Shown one piece after another: positions 24,236 to 37,596 of a DNA stretch of 64,000 nt; position 1 is the stretch's first letter; every line of letters starts with the position of its first letter. The stretch is from Isoetes taiwanensis (lineage: Eukaryota > Streptophyta > Lycopodiopsida > Isoetales > Isoetaceae). Location: assembly GCA_021234155.1 (NCBI GenBank), contig JAJEKV010000002.1, forward strand, positions 124,001 through 188,000, written 5' to 3'. The notes under the pieces were generated by a model, which was not told where the DNA came from, did not search any database, and worked only from the letters and a program-made list of their open reading frames with translations. A program made the translations under genes and the position numbers.

Positions 24236-24290
24236 TAATTGTAATTGTAATTGTATTAATCAAGCCATTTAGGCTGAGGCCTCTATGGCA
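24236..24290 (-). mobile_element. Retroposon 3' end with (AATTAC)n tail
   Basis: Read on the minus strand, CCATAGAGGCCTCAGCC is followed by AAATGGCTTGATTAATA and a tail of three to four AATTAC-like units. The architecture (CATAG..GGCC, spacer, short tandem tail) resembles the LINE 3' ends here, but the central words differ. It may be a related subfamily or a SINE borrowing the tail. Confidence 0.45.
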
Positions 24291-27200
24291 AGTGCACCAA
24301 AACTGGCCACTAAGTAGCTCCATTCCTAGAGCATTAACCGTTCATATTCTTCCATAAGATTAAAGACAAGCCAATTATCTTCTCTTTCTTTCAACGCTAA
24401 GCACACAATATGCGAACTCAAGGTATGAGCAGGAATGTCAAACAACTCCTTGAGTAGACGTATAAATTCCATGCTTGGCCCTTATATGTTTATAGAATAG
24501 CGTTCAAGCCAGGCATGCTATTGTCTCTATCTTTGAGTCGGAACCTTTGAGGACAAAACCTCTCCCTCACGAGCTAACCCATGCATTCTACCGGTCTCAA
24601 TATGTAAAGAGTATGGGATGACAATCTGAGCTCGCAGTGCCATTTGTTTCTTTGTTGATATGAGGCTAAAGTAAGCTTGGCCGGTATAATCATTGAATCA
24701 TTTATCTACGCTAGATAGAACCTTTTCGCCCGGTATCACCGTCGCATTAACGCACATTTTTTTTTAAAGCATTATGCATGTGACTTGTTCATGTACTTCC
24801 TTAAACTTTGTTGGCGTTGGCCACATCCCATGTCCAACCATCTAGGCGCCCATCTTCTTATATCTTTTGCCATCCTCTTTCTCTTGGTATTTCAAATGCC
24901 AACTGGGGCCTCATCCAAGTCCATGACCCAAAATTCTATTTACGCCCAAATTTGATGGTTACTTAGCGCCTCTACCTCTAAAATGATGGCTTTGCTTATT
25001 AAGGAAACCTGTCGGTGTTTGAGATTTCCACACCCAATTCCAGAGGAGAAACCTTTTTGAATTTTTTCAATCTCTTGCCGGCATTTTTTAGAAGTCAGAC
25101 TGATTGGGGCTACCAGCCACAAAACTACTGGCTTCCACTGTATGCAACAACTATGATTCGATTACTCCAAAATTATTTCATTTTGCATTGATGCATCATA
25201 TTATAATAGGCCCTAAGCCCCGGGAAGCTCTCTTAGAACGCTTCCTGAGTCCACCTATAGTCATTTGTATCTATGCAGGATACTTATATTCTTTTTACAT
25301 TCCAAAGGAATTCCTCCATTGTAAAATGGATTTGAGTCTGACCACCAACAAATCATTACCTTGGATTTAGCGCATTAAATTTGCATACTATTATGCTCAC
25401 AAAACTCACATGCACATCAAGTGTTGTTGGAAAGCCATTAGCGGTTTAAAATCAAAACTATGTCATGTATAAAAGTAATAATTGCACAATATACTTACCT
25501 AGTTTTGCTCCAACTCCACCAGAATCTGCGCCAACCATCCCTCAAATCATCTATGAATAGCCCAAAAGCGTTGGCGACGAGGACACCTGATTGCTTAATG
25601 GTATTATCAATGCATTCCAGGTTCTAACATGGACAAATTCGTCACTAGATGTAATGCATTTGGATCACCAATAAGGTAATGCGTTGTCTTTGCTACCATT
25701 TGATTGGTGAATGCATTGAATCCACTAGAGTTAAAATCTAGTAATCCCATTGTACATAATGAAATTAAGCGCCTCACATAAATGCAATTATATGCTTGCC
25801 CATCTTATTAATAACCGTGTCTGTTTGTCTTGCGAGGCCAACTGAGCATAAAATCGATTGTTCTACTAGCCATAATGGGTTCTCTTCTCAGAGATAGAAG
25901 AAAGGCTTGCCTATTCTCCACCACGACCATTAAGGTCTCCTGCAATAAACATACGGACTTTCTATATGTTAATATCACGATCAGAATCGTATATTATATA
26001 CGCCCATGTCACCGCATTACATGTCATCATGACAAGTAGCAGAAGGCAAATAAAGGGCTGCACCACAAGGCAACCTCGTGAGTTGTGCATGTGCATCTCG
26101 CTGCCAAGTGGCAATCCACCAAGGCCCCAAAATGAATCATTATAGTCTTTTAGAACAGATTTTGCTGAAACCACTATTATAAAAGTGATGTTACTTTGTA
26201 TTGGGTTATGATTTATCGATTACGGTTTATTGCCATGACACACCTTCTTGGTTTGTTATAGTAGTTTATTCATATGGTTTCAATAATTAGCTTTATTAAT
26301 GTAGACCATTACCACCCATGATTTCAACTTTAATTCTTTGTGCAACTTAGAGTGGTTTCTCAATGAAGTCATGTAACATCTTTACATAGAAACCAATGTT
26401 GTTCCATCCATTAAAATGTTTTCTCTTTAAAATGTATAGATGAAATGCTAATGGTTTTCCATCAAGATAGTAAAAGGCTTTGCATCTTTACTAGCATATT
26501 TTTATTTACAGCATTAATAGTGCCGTAGCTAAATGCAATTTAATGTTCTATCGTGAGTTTCTCCATCTAACTGTGTCTACTAAGTATAACTGGTATGAGT
26601 TCCTATAACAAAGTAAGAATGTTTGACAACCATCTTATTGTTATTTTAGATGAGAAAAAATACAAGTCTATCTAAAAAAGTGATCGCGAGTTTATATCAA
26701 AACACGGAATCTTTACATAAGAACACGCATGTGTTTTGATTGATTTTCAATATTATAGCGGGACTCGAGTTTGAATACATTATTTCATAATATCCATTGA
26801 TGAAAAGAACTATTACATTTATTAAGTTAGGTAGCAAACCAAACACTTGAGCAACTTTTCAAGCGGAGTGTTAAAGCAAACCTTGAGCAGCACTGGCAAT
26901 GAATTGACAAGCAAACACTTGAGTAACTTTTCAAAGCGATTAAACAATTCTTGCCAAAACAAAATCGTACAATTGCTAAAAGAGAGCTTTACTCATATTA
27001 CCTCCTTTATGGCTTAGTGGTATAGTAAGCCATATAATAACCATTATGATGTAAAATTTTATTTAATCATTTTTTAAAATGCAAAATTGATAGAAAGCTG
27101 CTAATAAGAACAACTTGAAGCTAGAACCTGCGAACTTTGGACATACCACCTTTAAAGGTGCTTTCGACAAAAGAATGTGCCCATCCATATAATTATTAGC

Positions 27201-30140
27201 ACTTATGTAGGCTGTGGCAAATAGAAAAAAATATATTATATATGCCCAAGATTACTTACTATAAATGTTATGCTGCTGTGTATACAATGAGAATAAAATG
27301 TACATGCGTGCATTGCAGACAAATGTACATCGTTACGTGCATTATTCCTTAGGTCCTTGAGAACTAGTATGATGTCTGGAAAATGGTTATGTAAATTAAT
27401 TCAAAGAACCGTCCTATGAAAGGCATAAAGAGGAGCAAACTTTCAATTCAAAGAAAAGCAATATAAATTGCTTTCCTAAAGAGATAGCGTACCAGCTTTC
27501 CAACGATTAATTAGAGACACATTAAAGGTAGCAATAGAGATGAGAGCTTGGCATAACTACAAAGAGCAATATATAAGCTAAAAAATGGAACTCATAAGTT
27601 TTACAAAGACATGCTTGAAGGCAAAAGCCAACTGATTATAGCAAGTTAGAATCTTTGCAAAAAGCATTTAAAGTTCATGAAACAACATTAATCTTCGAAG
27701 CATCTTCACACATATGAGGGGATTCAAGACCATATGAGTTGAAGCGGTGATGGAAAAATAGTGCTCTAGGATCCCGAGACCATAACTAGAGAAGGATTAG
27801 CAAGTTCTAAGACCATACTCGTATGGATTAGAATCACAGAAACGAATCTATATAGTAGTTCTTTAGTACCGATACACTACAAATGGTGTCCTCTGACCAT
27901 AATATCATAAATGGCCATTCATTATCAAATGTCCACATCCCATATGCATATATGTGAACAAACTAAGCACATCTATGTATTGAAATATCCCTCATCCGGT
28001 AATCAGTGGAAAATCATTTGGCCTCTTGGTAGTCCAATTATGCGCCAAATAGAAGCTGGCCGAGGTCAATTTGGCAACTTCACATTAGAAATCTTCAAAG
28101 AGATTAACAAAATCTTGGTGCAAGCTTGGTTGAAGTAAAAATATTACATTGATATCAATCAGCGAGCTTGGATGTCAACCAATCTTGCTTTTGAGAACTT
28201 CAAAGGTGACCCATCACAAATACATAAATGAGGACATCTATGCAAAGGAAAACTAAAAAAGCAGAACCTATTATAGGAAACAAATAGAAGGCAAAGAACT
28301 ATCCTACTGAAACGTCGTACGAATGGATTAGTCCCTTATCCATCGAATGTTTGTTGCATCATACGTAAGCAAGTTGTAAAGAGCATAGGATCTTGCTCGA
28401 AGCATAATATTGTGGCAGCATGATGATGAAATGCTAGAAGAGACCAACACACCATCAGGTGCTCCATTAAAAAATTTACTTTCTTATTACCCTGCATCTT
28501 GTGACAAAGCTTCTCCTTCCTCCTCAAATGGCCGTGTCTTTCCATGCACTAATTTCCTCTCATATCGTGACATTTAGGTATTTGACCTTCGGCCCTTAGA
28601 TCCATCTCTAACATTCAATCTTAGCCATTGACTCTTTTCTAAATAAACGTGCTTTCCTAAAAGGAATTATTTTTCCACTTTTGGACCTATTTGTATGGCA
28701 AATGCATGCTCATTGCATGTTGCTCCACTTCAAATATCACTCAAGATGCCATTCACATTTATGGACCTATTGCATGTCAAATGCATGTTCTTGCATGTTG
28801 CTTTCTACTTAGTAGATATCACTCCAAAGACCATTCTACATCATGTCTGAGGCCTACTTGACATAAATTCAATAAAAATGTGCATAATACCACTACATGT
28901 AATTCCAACTCATATATTTGCATTAAAACTCTTAACTTTGCTCTAAAATGTTCACCATCTCCTCTAGAAATGTAAGAGCATAAATATAAGGAGAAGAAAA
29001 GTGCAAACAAGGATAAAAACAACCACATTTGCGCTAATGGTCCTATAAGATAGATCTCCACGTTCCAACCTTAAATGTTATCACCTAGCGGCATACACTT
29101 AAAGAGGAAGAAGATATTTTTAAATTGAGGAGAAATTTTGCTTTTGAGGCAGCCAACTAACTTTGTGATACTCATGGTATTTGCTGAAAATTCTTCGTGA
29201 AAAAATTAGTGAAACCCGATTTCCCTTTTCTAGCTAACCGGCGGGGTCTTATTTGAGTGACAACATATCTGGAAACACCCTTAGCGAGGAATCGACCATG
29301 GGAGGGAAATCATTTGGAGATCAACTCAAAATTTCTAGAAGAAGAAGCTCCCTGTTGGAAGGCGAAATTTCAAAGCCCCTTTTCTTTTGTTGTGATTAAA
29401 CTTCTTATATACTTGGCCCACATGATGTTCCGTAACCCTTGTATAGGAAGGAGAAAGCAACATAGCAGAAGCATAATATATGTGTATTAAATGGGGAGAA
29501 CATAATAAATAAGCTTCGTAGAAAACACTTGAATGAAAAACATTTGAAGAACATCCATCTACTTTAGTTTGTTCGATTACCTTAATTTTGATAAATCCAC
29601 ATTCCTCAACCCTCAACTACAAAACAAAAATGATTGAAGAAAGCTTTTATTTCTATTTAGAGGTCAATGTCATGTTGCATCTTTTGAACTCTGCCATACA
29701 ATGAGAGTCCAATAATTTAGTTTTGGTATTGAGTGCAGTCGCGATGCTTGTACGTCTAAAGCAATTATCGATCTTTGCCTTGGGCGATAACAAAATGTGT
29801 AGCCCGGTACGTACATCCTCAGCCGGATACTTGGCACGCAGGGCCTTTAGCCTGGTCTTGACCCCTAACAATGCGGCCTTGGGCCTTTCTTCAGCCAGCG
29901 ATTTTTTGTTTATCATCCTTGGCGACCAATAATGTTAACATTACCATGGGTAGATCAATTCTTTCAACAAATGATTATGCAAACAAAACATTATCCGCGT
30001 GCATTGGGTAATAGCTTTGCACAATCAAAGCGATCTCAAACCATGTGGCCGATTTGCGAGGTAGTTTTTATCAAGTCAATACTAGTTTTAATGAACTATT
30101 TGTATATGTATGAAGGCTGCCTCATAAATTATGACTAGTT
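24291..30140. other. Long stretch without recognised genes
   Basis: About 5.8 kb of AT-rich DNA. I see a tandem duplication at 28679-28840 and a partial duplication around 26838-26938 (CAAACACTTGAG...AACTTTTCAA). A hairpin built on ATGGCTTA...TAAGCCAT lies near 27010. Open frames are short and show no motif I know. Confidence 0.5.
28679..28840. repeat. Tandem duplication, about 80-bp unit
   Basis: Two diverged copies share TGGACCTAT, AAATGCATG, TTGCATGTTGCT and ATATCACTC in the same order, starting near 28679 and 28758. Confidence 0.7.
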
Positions 30141-30299
30141 CATAATAAACCACTATAGCGTGAAGAGCAACATAAAACCATGCACATACCACGATGGATT
30201 ATAAAGAAGCTGGCATGGCATGTGGTTTTCTTCTATAAATATATTCATGCATAGAAACCACATATATCATGGTTTTGAGGATCTAGTAGTAGTTAAATA

Positions 30300-31660
30300 T
30301 AGCACTAATTTTTTTTGGAGGCCTTGTAGATAACCCATTGGATCCTCTCTAACCTAACCCTAAAAGTTCTTATATAAGGAACTAAAGGGACCCTAAACCT
30401 TTTCTTCTTTGCCAATTAGGGTTTCCACGAGGCCATTCCGGTAAGCCAAGACTCTAGTTAAGCATTGCAGGGCATCAAAGCCACATTTGCTATGAGATCT
30501 TCGGGGAGCAGCCTTGAGTTGAGCGAGGCATGGATGCATTAAATTTTGGAAGCCCAGTCAAGGATCAATTAAATGGTCATTCGAGGGTGTGCAAAGCGAC
30601 TTTTAGTCCGGTAATGAGCTGGTTTAGCATGTTAGTTGACCTTAGAGGCCTCATAGATCCAGGATCACAAGCTCTAACAAAAGAACCTAACTCTGGATGT
30701 TTAGGTAAGATAGATTAGATGTTATTCTTCATTTCAGTTCTTTGATGATGATGGTGATTCCATTTTGTGCTCTCTATGTGGTAGGAGCGGGTAGAGACCA
30801 CGAAAACCCTCGTGAGATGTTCCTAGATAGCCTCATTAATTCCCAATTAATCGGCCCGTCTGCGAACCCCTTTGGTTGTGGAGTGGTGAGGCTAAATACG
30901 GTTGACAAGAGGACTTGTCCATGTGAGGCCGATCCCTCGGTGTGTAAAAACCTCTGAGATCTTGATAGGCTAGGCTTAATGGTTTTACCAACTAGCGTGT
31001 GGGCAAGGCATGGCTTCGACACCTCTTGGGTGATCGTCACCTTCAATGGGAGTTCCGTCGAATCTGGTGATGGCCCTCTAGCATGCATGCCCACAGGTGA
31101 CTCTCCTCCTGCCTTCATCGGGGCCCAGGGGAAGTCTGACCAATGATGGCAGCACGGCTATGCACCCGAGCTATAGTGAGGCCCCAATACTTTTCAACTG
31201 CTCTGAGGTATTGTGCAGGAGGGCGGATGGAAGTAGACTACCAAGCAACCATGTGTTAACATGCGGTGATCCATTGTGCCCGTAGATTGATTGACATTGA
31301 CCACAGAGATCAAGCCCGTGTTCGATCTGGTGGTGAGCCCTAGGACTCCCCTTGTTCATTTATTATTTATGTTGATGTATTGTTCATGTGATGATTATGA
31401 TGTATTCACCCTTGAGGTGACTTTATTGATATTGATGTCATGTGTTCATGTTTATTTAACCGCGGCTAAATTACCGACGAGAAGGAAGGCGGGGCAAAAT
31501 AACCATCCACTCTTCCTTCTTGCATTTCCGGTCAGCAGGATTGATGTCAGTGGATAGCCCTGCCGGTTTAGGCATCGAGGGGATGAACTCCACTTTTAAT
31601 CTGATGAGGAGCATCATTAAGAGGAAGTAGGGGGCGTCTGATGGTATCAGGAAACATGAT
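30300..31660 (+). mobile_element. Possible LTR relic with TATA-like box and primer-site-like motif
   Basis: TTATATAAGG near 30370 lies in a CCTAAACC/AGGGTTT-rich context typical of plant promoters. At 31642-31650 stands TGGTATCAG, the core of the initiator Met-tRNA primer site. Together with the downstream tandem repeats this suggests an LTR and leader of a Gypsy-like fossil. I found no second LTR and no clean left end, so the call is weak. Confidence 0.3.
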
Positions 31661-31799
31661 CTTGGCGAATCGGGATCGGTACGTAGCCATTTCCCTAAGT
31701 AGTACTAACGATTAGATCTTGATCTTGGAGTTGAAATCCAAATTATGAACCTCGAAGTGGGAAAAGATTCCAATCCTTAGAGCGGTAAGGTAGGATAAT

Positions 31800-32530
31800 G
31801 TTAAGTTAGGAAGAATAGTAGCAAACCTTGAGAACTACGGCCAAGGGTGTGACCCCTCCCAGTGCGCCCGGGGCCAATCCGAAATTTTGGAATGGCCTCT
31901 CAGCTCAGCGTGTGATGGTGGACCCATGTTGATCCTAGATAGATGCATAATTAGTATAATCGATAGTGCGGAAATGAAGCAATCCTTAGATTTGAGCTAG
32001 ATTTGTATGTTACAACACTAAGAAACTCTTTATAAAATTGAGAAAGGGAGCCAAAAGTGACCCCTCCTTAGTGCTTGAGAATGACCAAAATTTTGGAATA
32101 TGGCCTCTGCTTGTGTGAGAATAGTGGACGCCATATTGACCTAGATAGATGTATAATTAGAGTAATGGCGTAGCTCGGGTAGTTTAGAGCTTGTTTAAGC
32201 TAGGAATGTATGTTCTAACACACTAAGCATTTTATAAAACTAAGTTAGGAGAGTCCAAAGGGGTGACCCTCACAAAGTCGCCATGGGCCATTCCGTAAAT
32301 TTTGGAAGTGCCTCTGTGTGAATGATCCTGTGATCTATCACGGACTTGTCCCAATGTAGAAACTAAGAGGAATGATTCGCCTCAACTCACGAGAAATAAG
32401 TAGGATTTGGCCTTCATATCGCTTTTAAGGTCATCTAGGACCTAAACGAATTGGTGACCAATTGCGCCTGAGGCGGGGCCAATCAAAATTTTGGAATGGC
32501 CTCCTACTTGTGTGAGGGTCAAACTTTGAA
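31800..32530. repeat. Four-copy tandem repeat, about 200-bp unit
   Basis: The word AATTTTGGAATGGCCTC recurs with preceding GACCCCTC...GTGC...GGCCAAT near 31850, 32055, 32262 and 32452. Shared text further upstream in each unit includes ACACTAAG and TTTATAAAA. Unit lengths are about 205, 207 and 190 bases. Copies are clearly diverged. The repeat is not coding by appearance. Confidence 0.75.
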
Positions 32531-33720
32531 CCTTCATAACTTCAGGCTACTCTGACTCCAAATCACCTGAAATTTGTTGCAATAGGACCATTAAGCAGTC
32601 TAGAATCCATTTATGGCTCAAATTAGGTTAAATTATTATATTTCACCTCAAAATGACCAAAATTGCTCCAAACCCTAAATTCACACTTCCCAAACTAGGG
32701 TTTGTTTGAAATGAAAACAATAGCTTTTAGAATTGCAAGGCTAGAACCATAGGAAGGCAAGGGCATGACTTTTGAAGACATTGAAGACCGAGGAGAACTA
32801 TCTTGATAAAGAAGGGAGGAGAGTGAAAGATGGGCCAAGAGAGGAAGCGTTATGGCAAACACCTCTACAAGCGGAAGCGGAGTAGTGCAATTTCTGGCGG
32901 CTATCAGCAAGCTTCATCGGATGGAAGACATGCATTAATCATGCATGAAGAACCTTCTCGACTATCAAGCACCGGACTGCCCATCCGGGCGGCTCACCGT
33001 GAAGAAGAATCTCAACCCCTTCGCCATTTCGGCGCACGAGTTCAAATGGAAGAGCGCCAAAGGAAACATAAGAGGTGCAAGAGTGTATAGCCAGATAGAA
33101 GCTGGAATTAGAATCGAGTTAGGGTTAAAGAGTATAATCTTCCTTGAAGCGACAATTCATGGCGACGGGGCGCAAACAAACAGAGGGGAAGACCATCCGA
33201 TCTACATGCGCCGCTCAAGTGGATGTCCATAGCATCAACAAAGAGCAACAATGCTAGACAAGCTGCCGAGAACACCCATGTCGATACATGGCGAGTTTCG
33301 GCTCCCTTGCCTAGCTAGTAAGAAGACAATAATGACTTCGCCGGTTTTCAAAAATAGGGGATCATGATCAAGGAAGAAGAGGGAGACCGCGTAATAGGGA
33401 AGCACATCTCCGACTTAAAGAAGACATACTCGGCCATCGAGGGGCAAGTTCAAGGAGGAGGATAGTCAATCTGAACAAAGAGTTCGGATCAATGCACGCA
33501 AACCCAAGGAAGGATGATTCCGATTACTTACTCCGGTCAAGTAGTTCAAGACTTCGAGTGGACCGACCCCAAAGCGGGAGGAGCCGACCTAGCCAACAAC
33601 CACAGGAGACCACTTAGCCTTTCGAAGGAAATGATGGCATGTGCAATCGCAGGCGACCACATTTCGAGGCATGGGGGAGGCATCTCTATGAAGCAAAGTC
33701 AAACGAGAATTAGCACCTAG
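32531..33720. other. Unassigned open frames
   Basis: Plus-strand frames at 32830-33090, 32945-33232 and 33514-33720 overlap in different registers and carry no motif I know. By position they may be the interior of the element suspected upstream. Confidence 0.3.
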
Positions 33721-36700
33721 AAATTCAATCATGGAATAATTTAAGAAGGGCTAAACTTAGCTGTTGGCGATTTTTAGCACATTTTCAAAATAATTTGGCT
33801 AAAGTAAATGGAAAATTGGGAAAAATAATAATTTTAGCTTAACTGCAGGTGCACCAACCTTGGAGCTCTTTAATGGCGGCTAGAAAGTAAGAGAGAGTGA
33901 AATTTTGTATTGTTTAGCTAAACCATAGAAACTTTAGAATGGGAATTTTTGGGCGGTTTAAGTAACATCATTAATTTATATGAGTTGATGTTTGGGTTGA
34001 GTATAGCTAGAAGTATGAGAGAGGAAAAATGTGTAGAGTTTAGCTAAAACCCTGAGAAAGTTTTAGGATTAATACTCGAGGAGCAAGTTTAGCTAAAGTC
34101 ATTCTGGCTAATAAGAAATGTCACGATTAGTAATTTATTCCTTGAATTCAATACGGTCGAGAAATGACCTTGTCCTTAGCGATAAGCTATCTAGGAGCGA
34201 AGACATGCCAGAATGCCGTACCCAACAACAATTATTCATTACTCAAGCGATCAAAAGTAGCGCACACACATCTTCAACCTTGTATTTAATCGCATGTATA
34301 GACGCTTTGAAAGCGCTCGCCAAGATCTACATGCATTGTAAACACATTAAGAAGGAGCATTTTCAACTCATGGTTCAAGATCGAGGAACCTTCTTCTCCC
34401 GCGACTTGGGATAATGACCTCGCATCACACGGTCACCCATAGTCACAACACCTTTAAGGAACCCCTGGAAATGTATGTAACGAGGAAGATGCAACAAAAC
34501 TAAGAATCAAACGATTGAGGAGGGAAAATCCTAAAAAGAGTATAAACACTTACATATCCTCTTCTATAAATTAGAAAAGTGGATGAATTCAAAATCCCAA
34601 TATAATTATATATATATGTCTATCAGTATCGCAAAAGCCTAAGCACATAGTACAAAAATAGGATCATGTTTTAGGTTTAGTAAGTTTGTGATCAAAAACT
34701 CCATCGGCTTGACCGCCAAAGGATGGGGCGAAAGAACCACAGTGGCGCCAAAGTAGCAAGTGTTCAAATGGAGCAAATATAAGAGAGAGATCTACTCGTA
34801 GCCCAAGCCAAGCTCAACCTGCATACACTTCCGAGAAGCGTTTCAAGTAGAAGATCGCCACCCAAAGACAATGTCAAGATGAGAGATAATGCTAGTCATG
34901 TCAAGACCATCCTTAACGCTGCACCATCTAGGTTTGGTGTACCTACTCTATTACATCTTTTAGGGATGCAACTCTACCTCTTGTGGCAAAGAAGAATACT
35001 AATGACACGAAAGTGTCCTCAACAAAAGAAGGAGGAATCCATCAGACATCTTCAAAAACTGCCGCCATCGCACTTCTCAAGTCGACAGACGCCGAGGAAC
35101 TTCTGATCTAATCTATTAATCACCATCCAACCAGGGGAGGCAACCTCTGACAATTATAATCCTGCCTTGTAGCGGGTGATGTTTGTAAATATGCGGTCGT
35201 GATGGAGATACACTTAAGAAAGGCGCCACAACGACGGGTTATGACTATGCACGAGTGTAAATAAAAAGAATTCCAGAAGTTAGTTTCCTAATTGAGAATT
35301 TCCCGCTATTGGAGATTATAGTGCATTTAATTAATAAAGCAGAACATTATAATAAACCTGCATAAGGCATTAGGAACAAATGTGAAAGACATCACAAAAT
35401 AGAAATATTCATTTGAAATGTAAATCCTTCACATCACTTTGGTATCACATTATTAAGGGAATAGATTTCAGGGATTTAAATGTTCTTGTCTTTTAGCTAT
35501 TGAACTAGTTAACATGACTAATCAACAAATTGTTTAGTCCAATTTTTTTTCTTTTTCTTTTTGTTTAACACGAAGTCGGTAAAGAGAAATGTTTGTGGTG
35601 GCCTTGGCCGCACGATAAATTTCTTCTAGACATTAATTAAGTAACATTATATGGCCCAATATAATCCTCTCAAAGCATTTAAAAAGAAAAAAAAAACCAG
35701 ATGTTCGCTTTCATATAATTAATCAATTTGGTCAACTTGTTAATATAATTATTTTTCTTTCTGGGCAGTATAAGCTTTCATTGGCAGCGTTTAGTTCGCT
35801 CGATCAAGATAAAATTTACAGAGCTGGCCAGCTTAGCCTAAGGTAAATGGATTCAGCCCTGGGGCTGCAAAAGATCAACTGTGACTCGACACCATTTTGC
35901 AGTGCTTATCACCAAAGGATTATGGCTAATGCTTTTACCGATCTCTAAAACCGTGAGATGATGCTATTTACAAAATACAAAGAAAAGTGGGATAAAGGTA
36001 AAACCTCGTAGCCATTGGTTCCTCCCAGAATCTACTCCTTTGATCATTTCGTTCATCCCATGCATCATTCCGCGGGTCTCGAGGTGAGTTTTGTCCTCAC
36101 GCAACTTAGACACAAACAACAATTTTGAAAATCCAGAGCACTGCTAGCATTTAGCAGCTCAGCCTGATCTAACATAGCTCACAGGTCTAAGCAGGCCCCT
36201 GCCATCAGCATCTTATATAGGTGAATATGATTTTTCGCTCTGGCTTTGATGCCCTAGCTCCAACTGGTCCAGCCTCACCCAAGTTCCGGGGCCCAAAGAG
36301 GGGCCCATCAAACGTGATCTAGCTCATGGCCCCGCAAATTTCTCTCGAAATAACTTTCTTAAAGATCAACCATCTTCCACCAACTCTGCTGTCCCACTTC
36401 CTTCAATCAAAGATCCCACCTCCTCGTGATACCATAGCCTAGGACACCCAATAACCGCTTGAGTGAGAATGGCCATGCATAAACCATGGCTACTAAAAAT
36501 TTTGCTCCTACAAAATTTCCACTACATCCTGAGCCTGGGGTCATGGGTCCAAATTTTCATGGCCATTAATGAATCAAGCCCAAATTAATTTTTTCTCTCT
36601 ATTTAGCTTAAGATCTAAGAGCACCTCGCTTTGTAAGCTCATTGTTTCCTTCCACCTCGAATCATCTTTTATGTTATTTATTTGAGGGGAGGAAATGTGG

Positions 36701-37590
36701 CTACATGTCTCAATATTTCAGAGCGCTGGACAGCCAATTAATATCAGAAATTCATAAGGCACTCCAAAATTCAAAAACACTACATGGTTTTTCTATGGTT
36801 GTGACTAGAAACCATTCTAAAAACCTAGTCGGATGTTTAGTTAATTTCATTGTTCATAGCGGACTAAACTAGTTGGTCTTCTCAGAAGGTTTGTTAAGGT
36901 ATTAATATGGTGATTGTAAATGGCTTATTTCTAGTGTTTGTGAAAGTGGTATTATATGTTGGTACGCGGATGTGGTACATTATATCGCTTTTTAGGGTAA
37001 TGGGTCCATGTGGTATAACGCGGATGGTTGTGTGGATGGTTTCAATGTAGTGCTCTATTCATGTGGATTTCATAATGCGGTGTTGTTGCAGGGTTTTGTT
37101 TATTGTGGAAAAATCAGTCTCGCTTAATTTTCATGGTAAACCCTCAGCATCGGTTCGAATCTTGTGTTAATAGTAATAAATCACTATTATTGATTAGTCA
37201 AAAGTGTTTAGGGTTTTTCTATTAAAGCACTATTGTGCTTTCTATCAAAATTAGATATACTGTTTTGCTCAAAAATGTGCATGGTTTTCGTAATGCATCG
37301 TGTTCATGGTTGAATACCGATAAACTAGTAATGTTATGTAGTTTGGAAGTATCAAGTTAATAGACCAAAACCATTAAGAACTATGGATGGCTTCTACGAT
37401 TGTAGTACTTTGGCTGAAGTTGGTAATCCAATAATGGCTTCTAGTCTAAAAGCGCCAATTAATGCAGCAAAAGGCAATGACGCCTTTCCCACTAATAATG
37501 ATAAACCACTAAAATGATTTCTAGTGTTAAGCTTCTTTCATTGTCGCTTAATTTAACCTCTTCACCCACGCCCCAACAAATAGGAATTGA
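33721..37590. other. No gene recognised
   Basis: About 3.9 kb of mostly AT-rich DNA. Frames at 34118-34414 and 34879-35106 are short and unrecognised. The region 36770-37510 has scattered ATGGTTTT/AAAACCAT words like those at 45810-46130. Confidence 0.45.
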
Positions 37591-37596
37591 GGCTCA

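Noticed and set aside
27005-27040. tRNA-like start GGCTTAGTGGTATAG
   Set aside because: No B-box follows at the right distance. The words form a simple hairpin, ATGGCTTA...TAAGCCAT.
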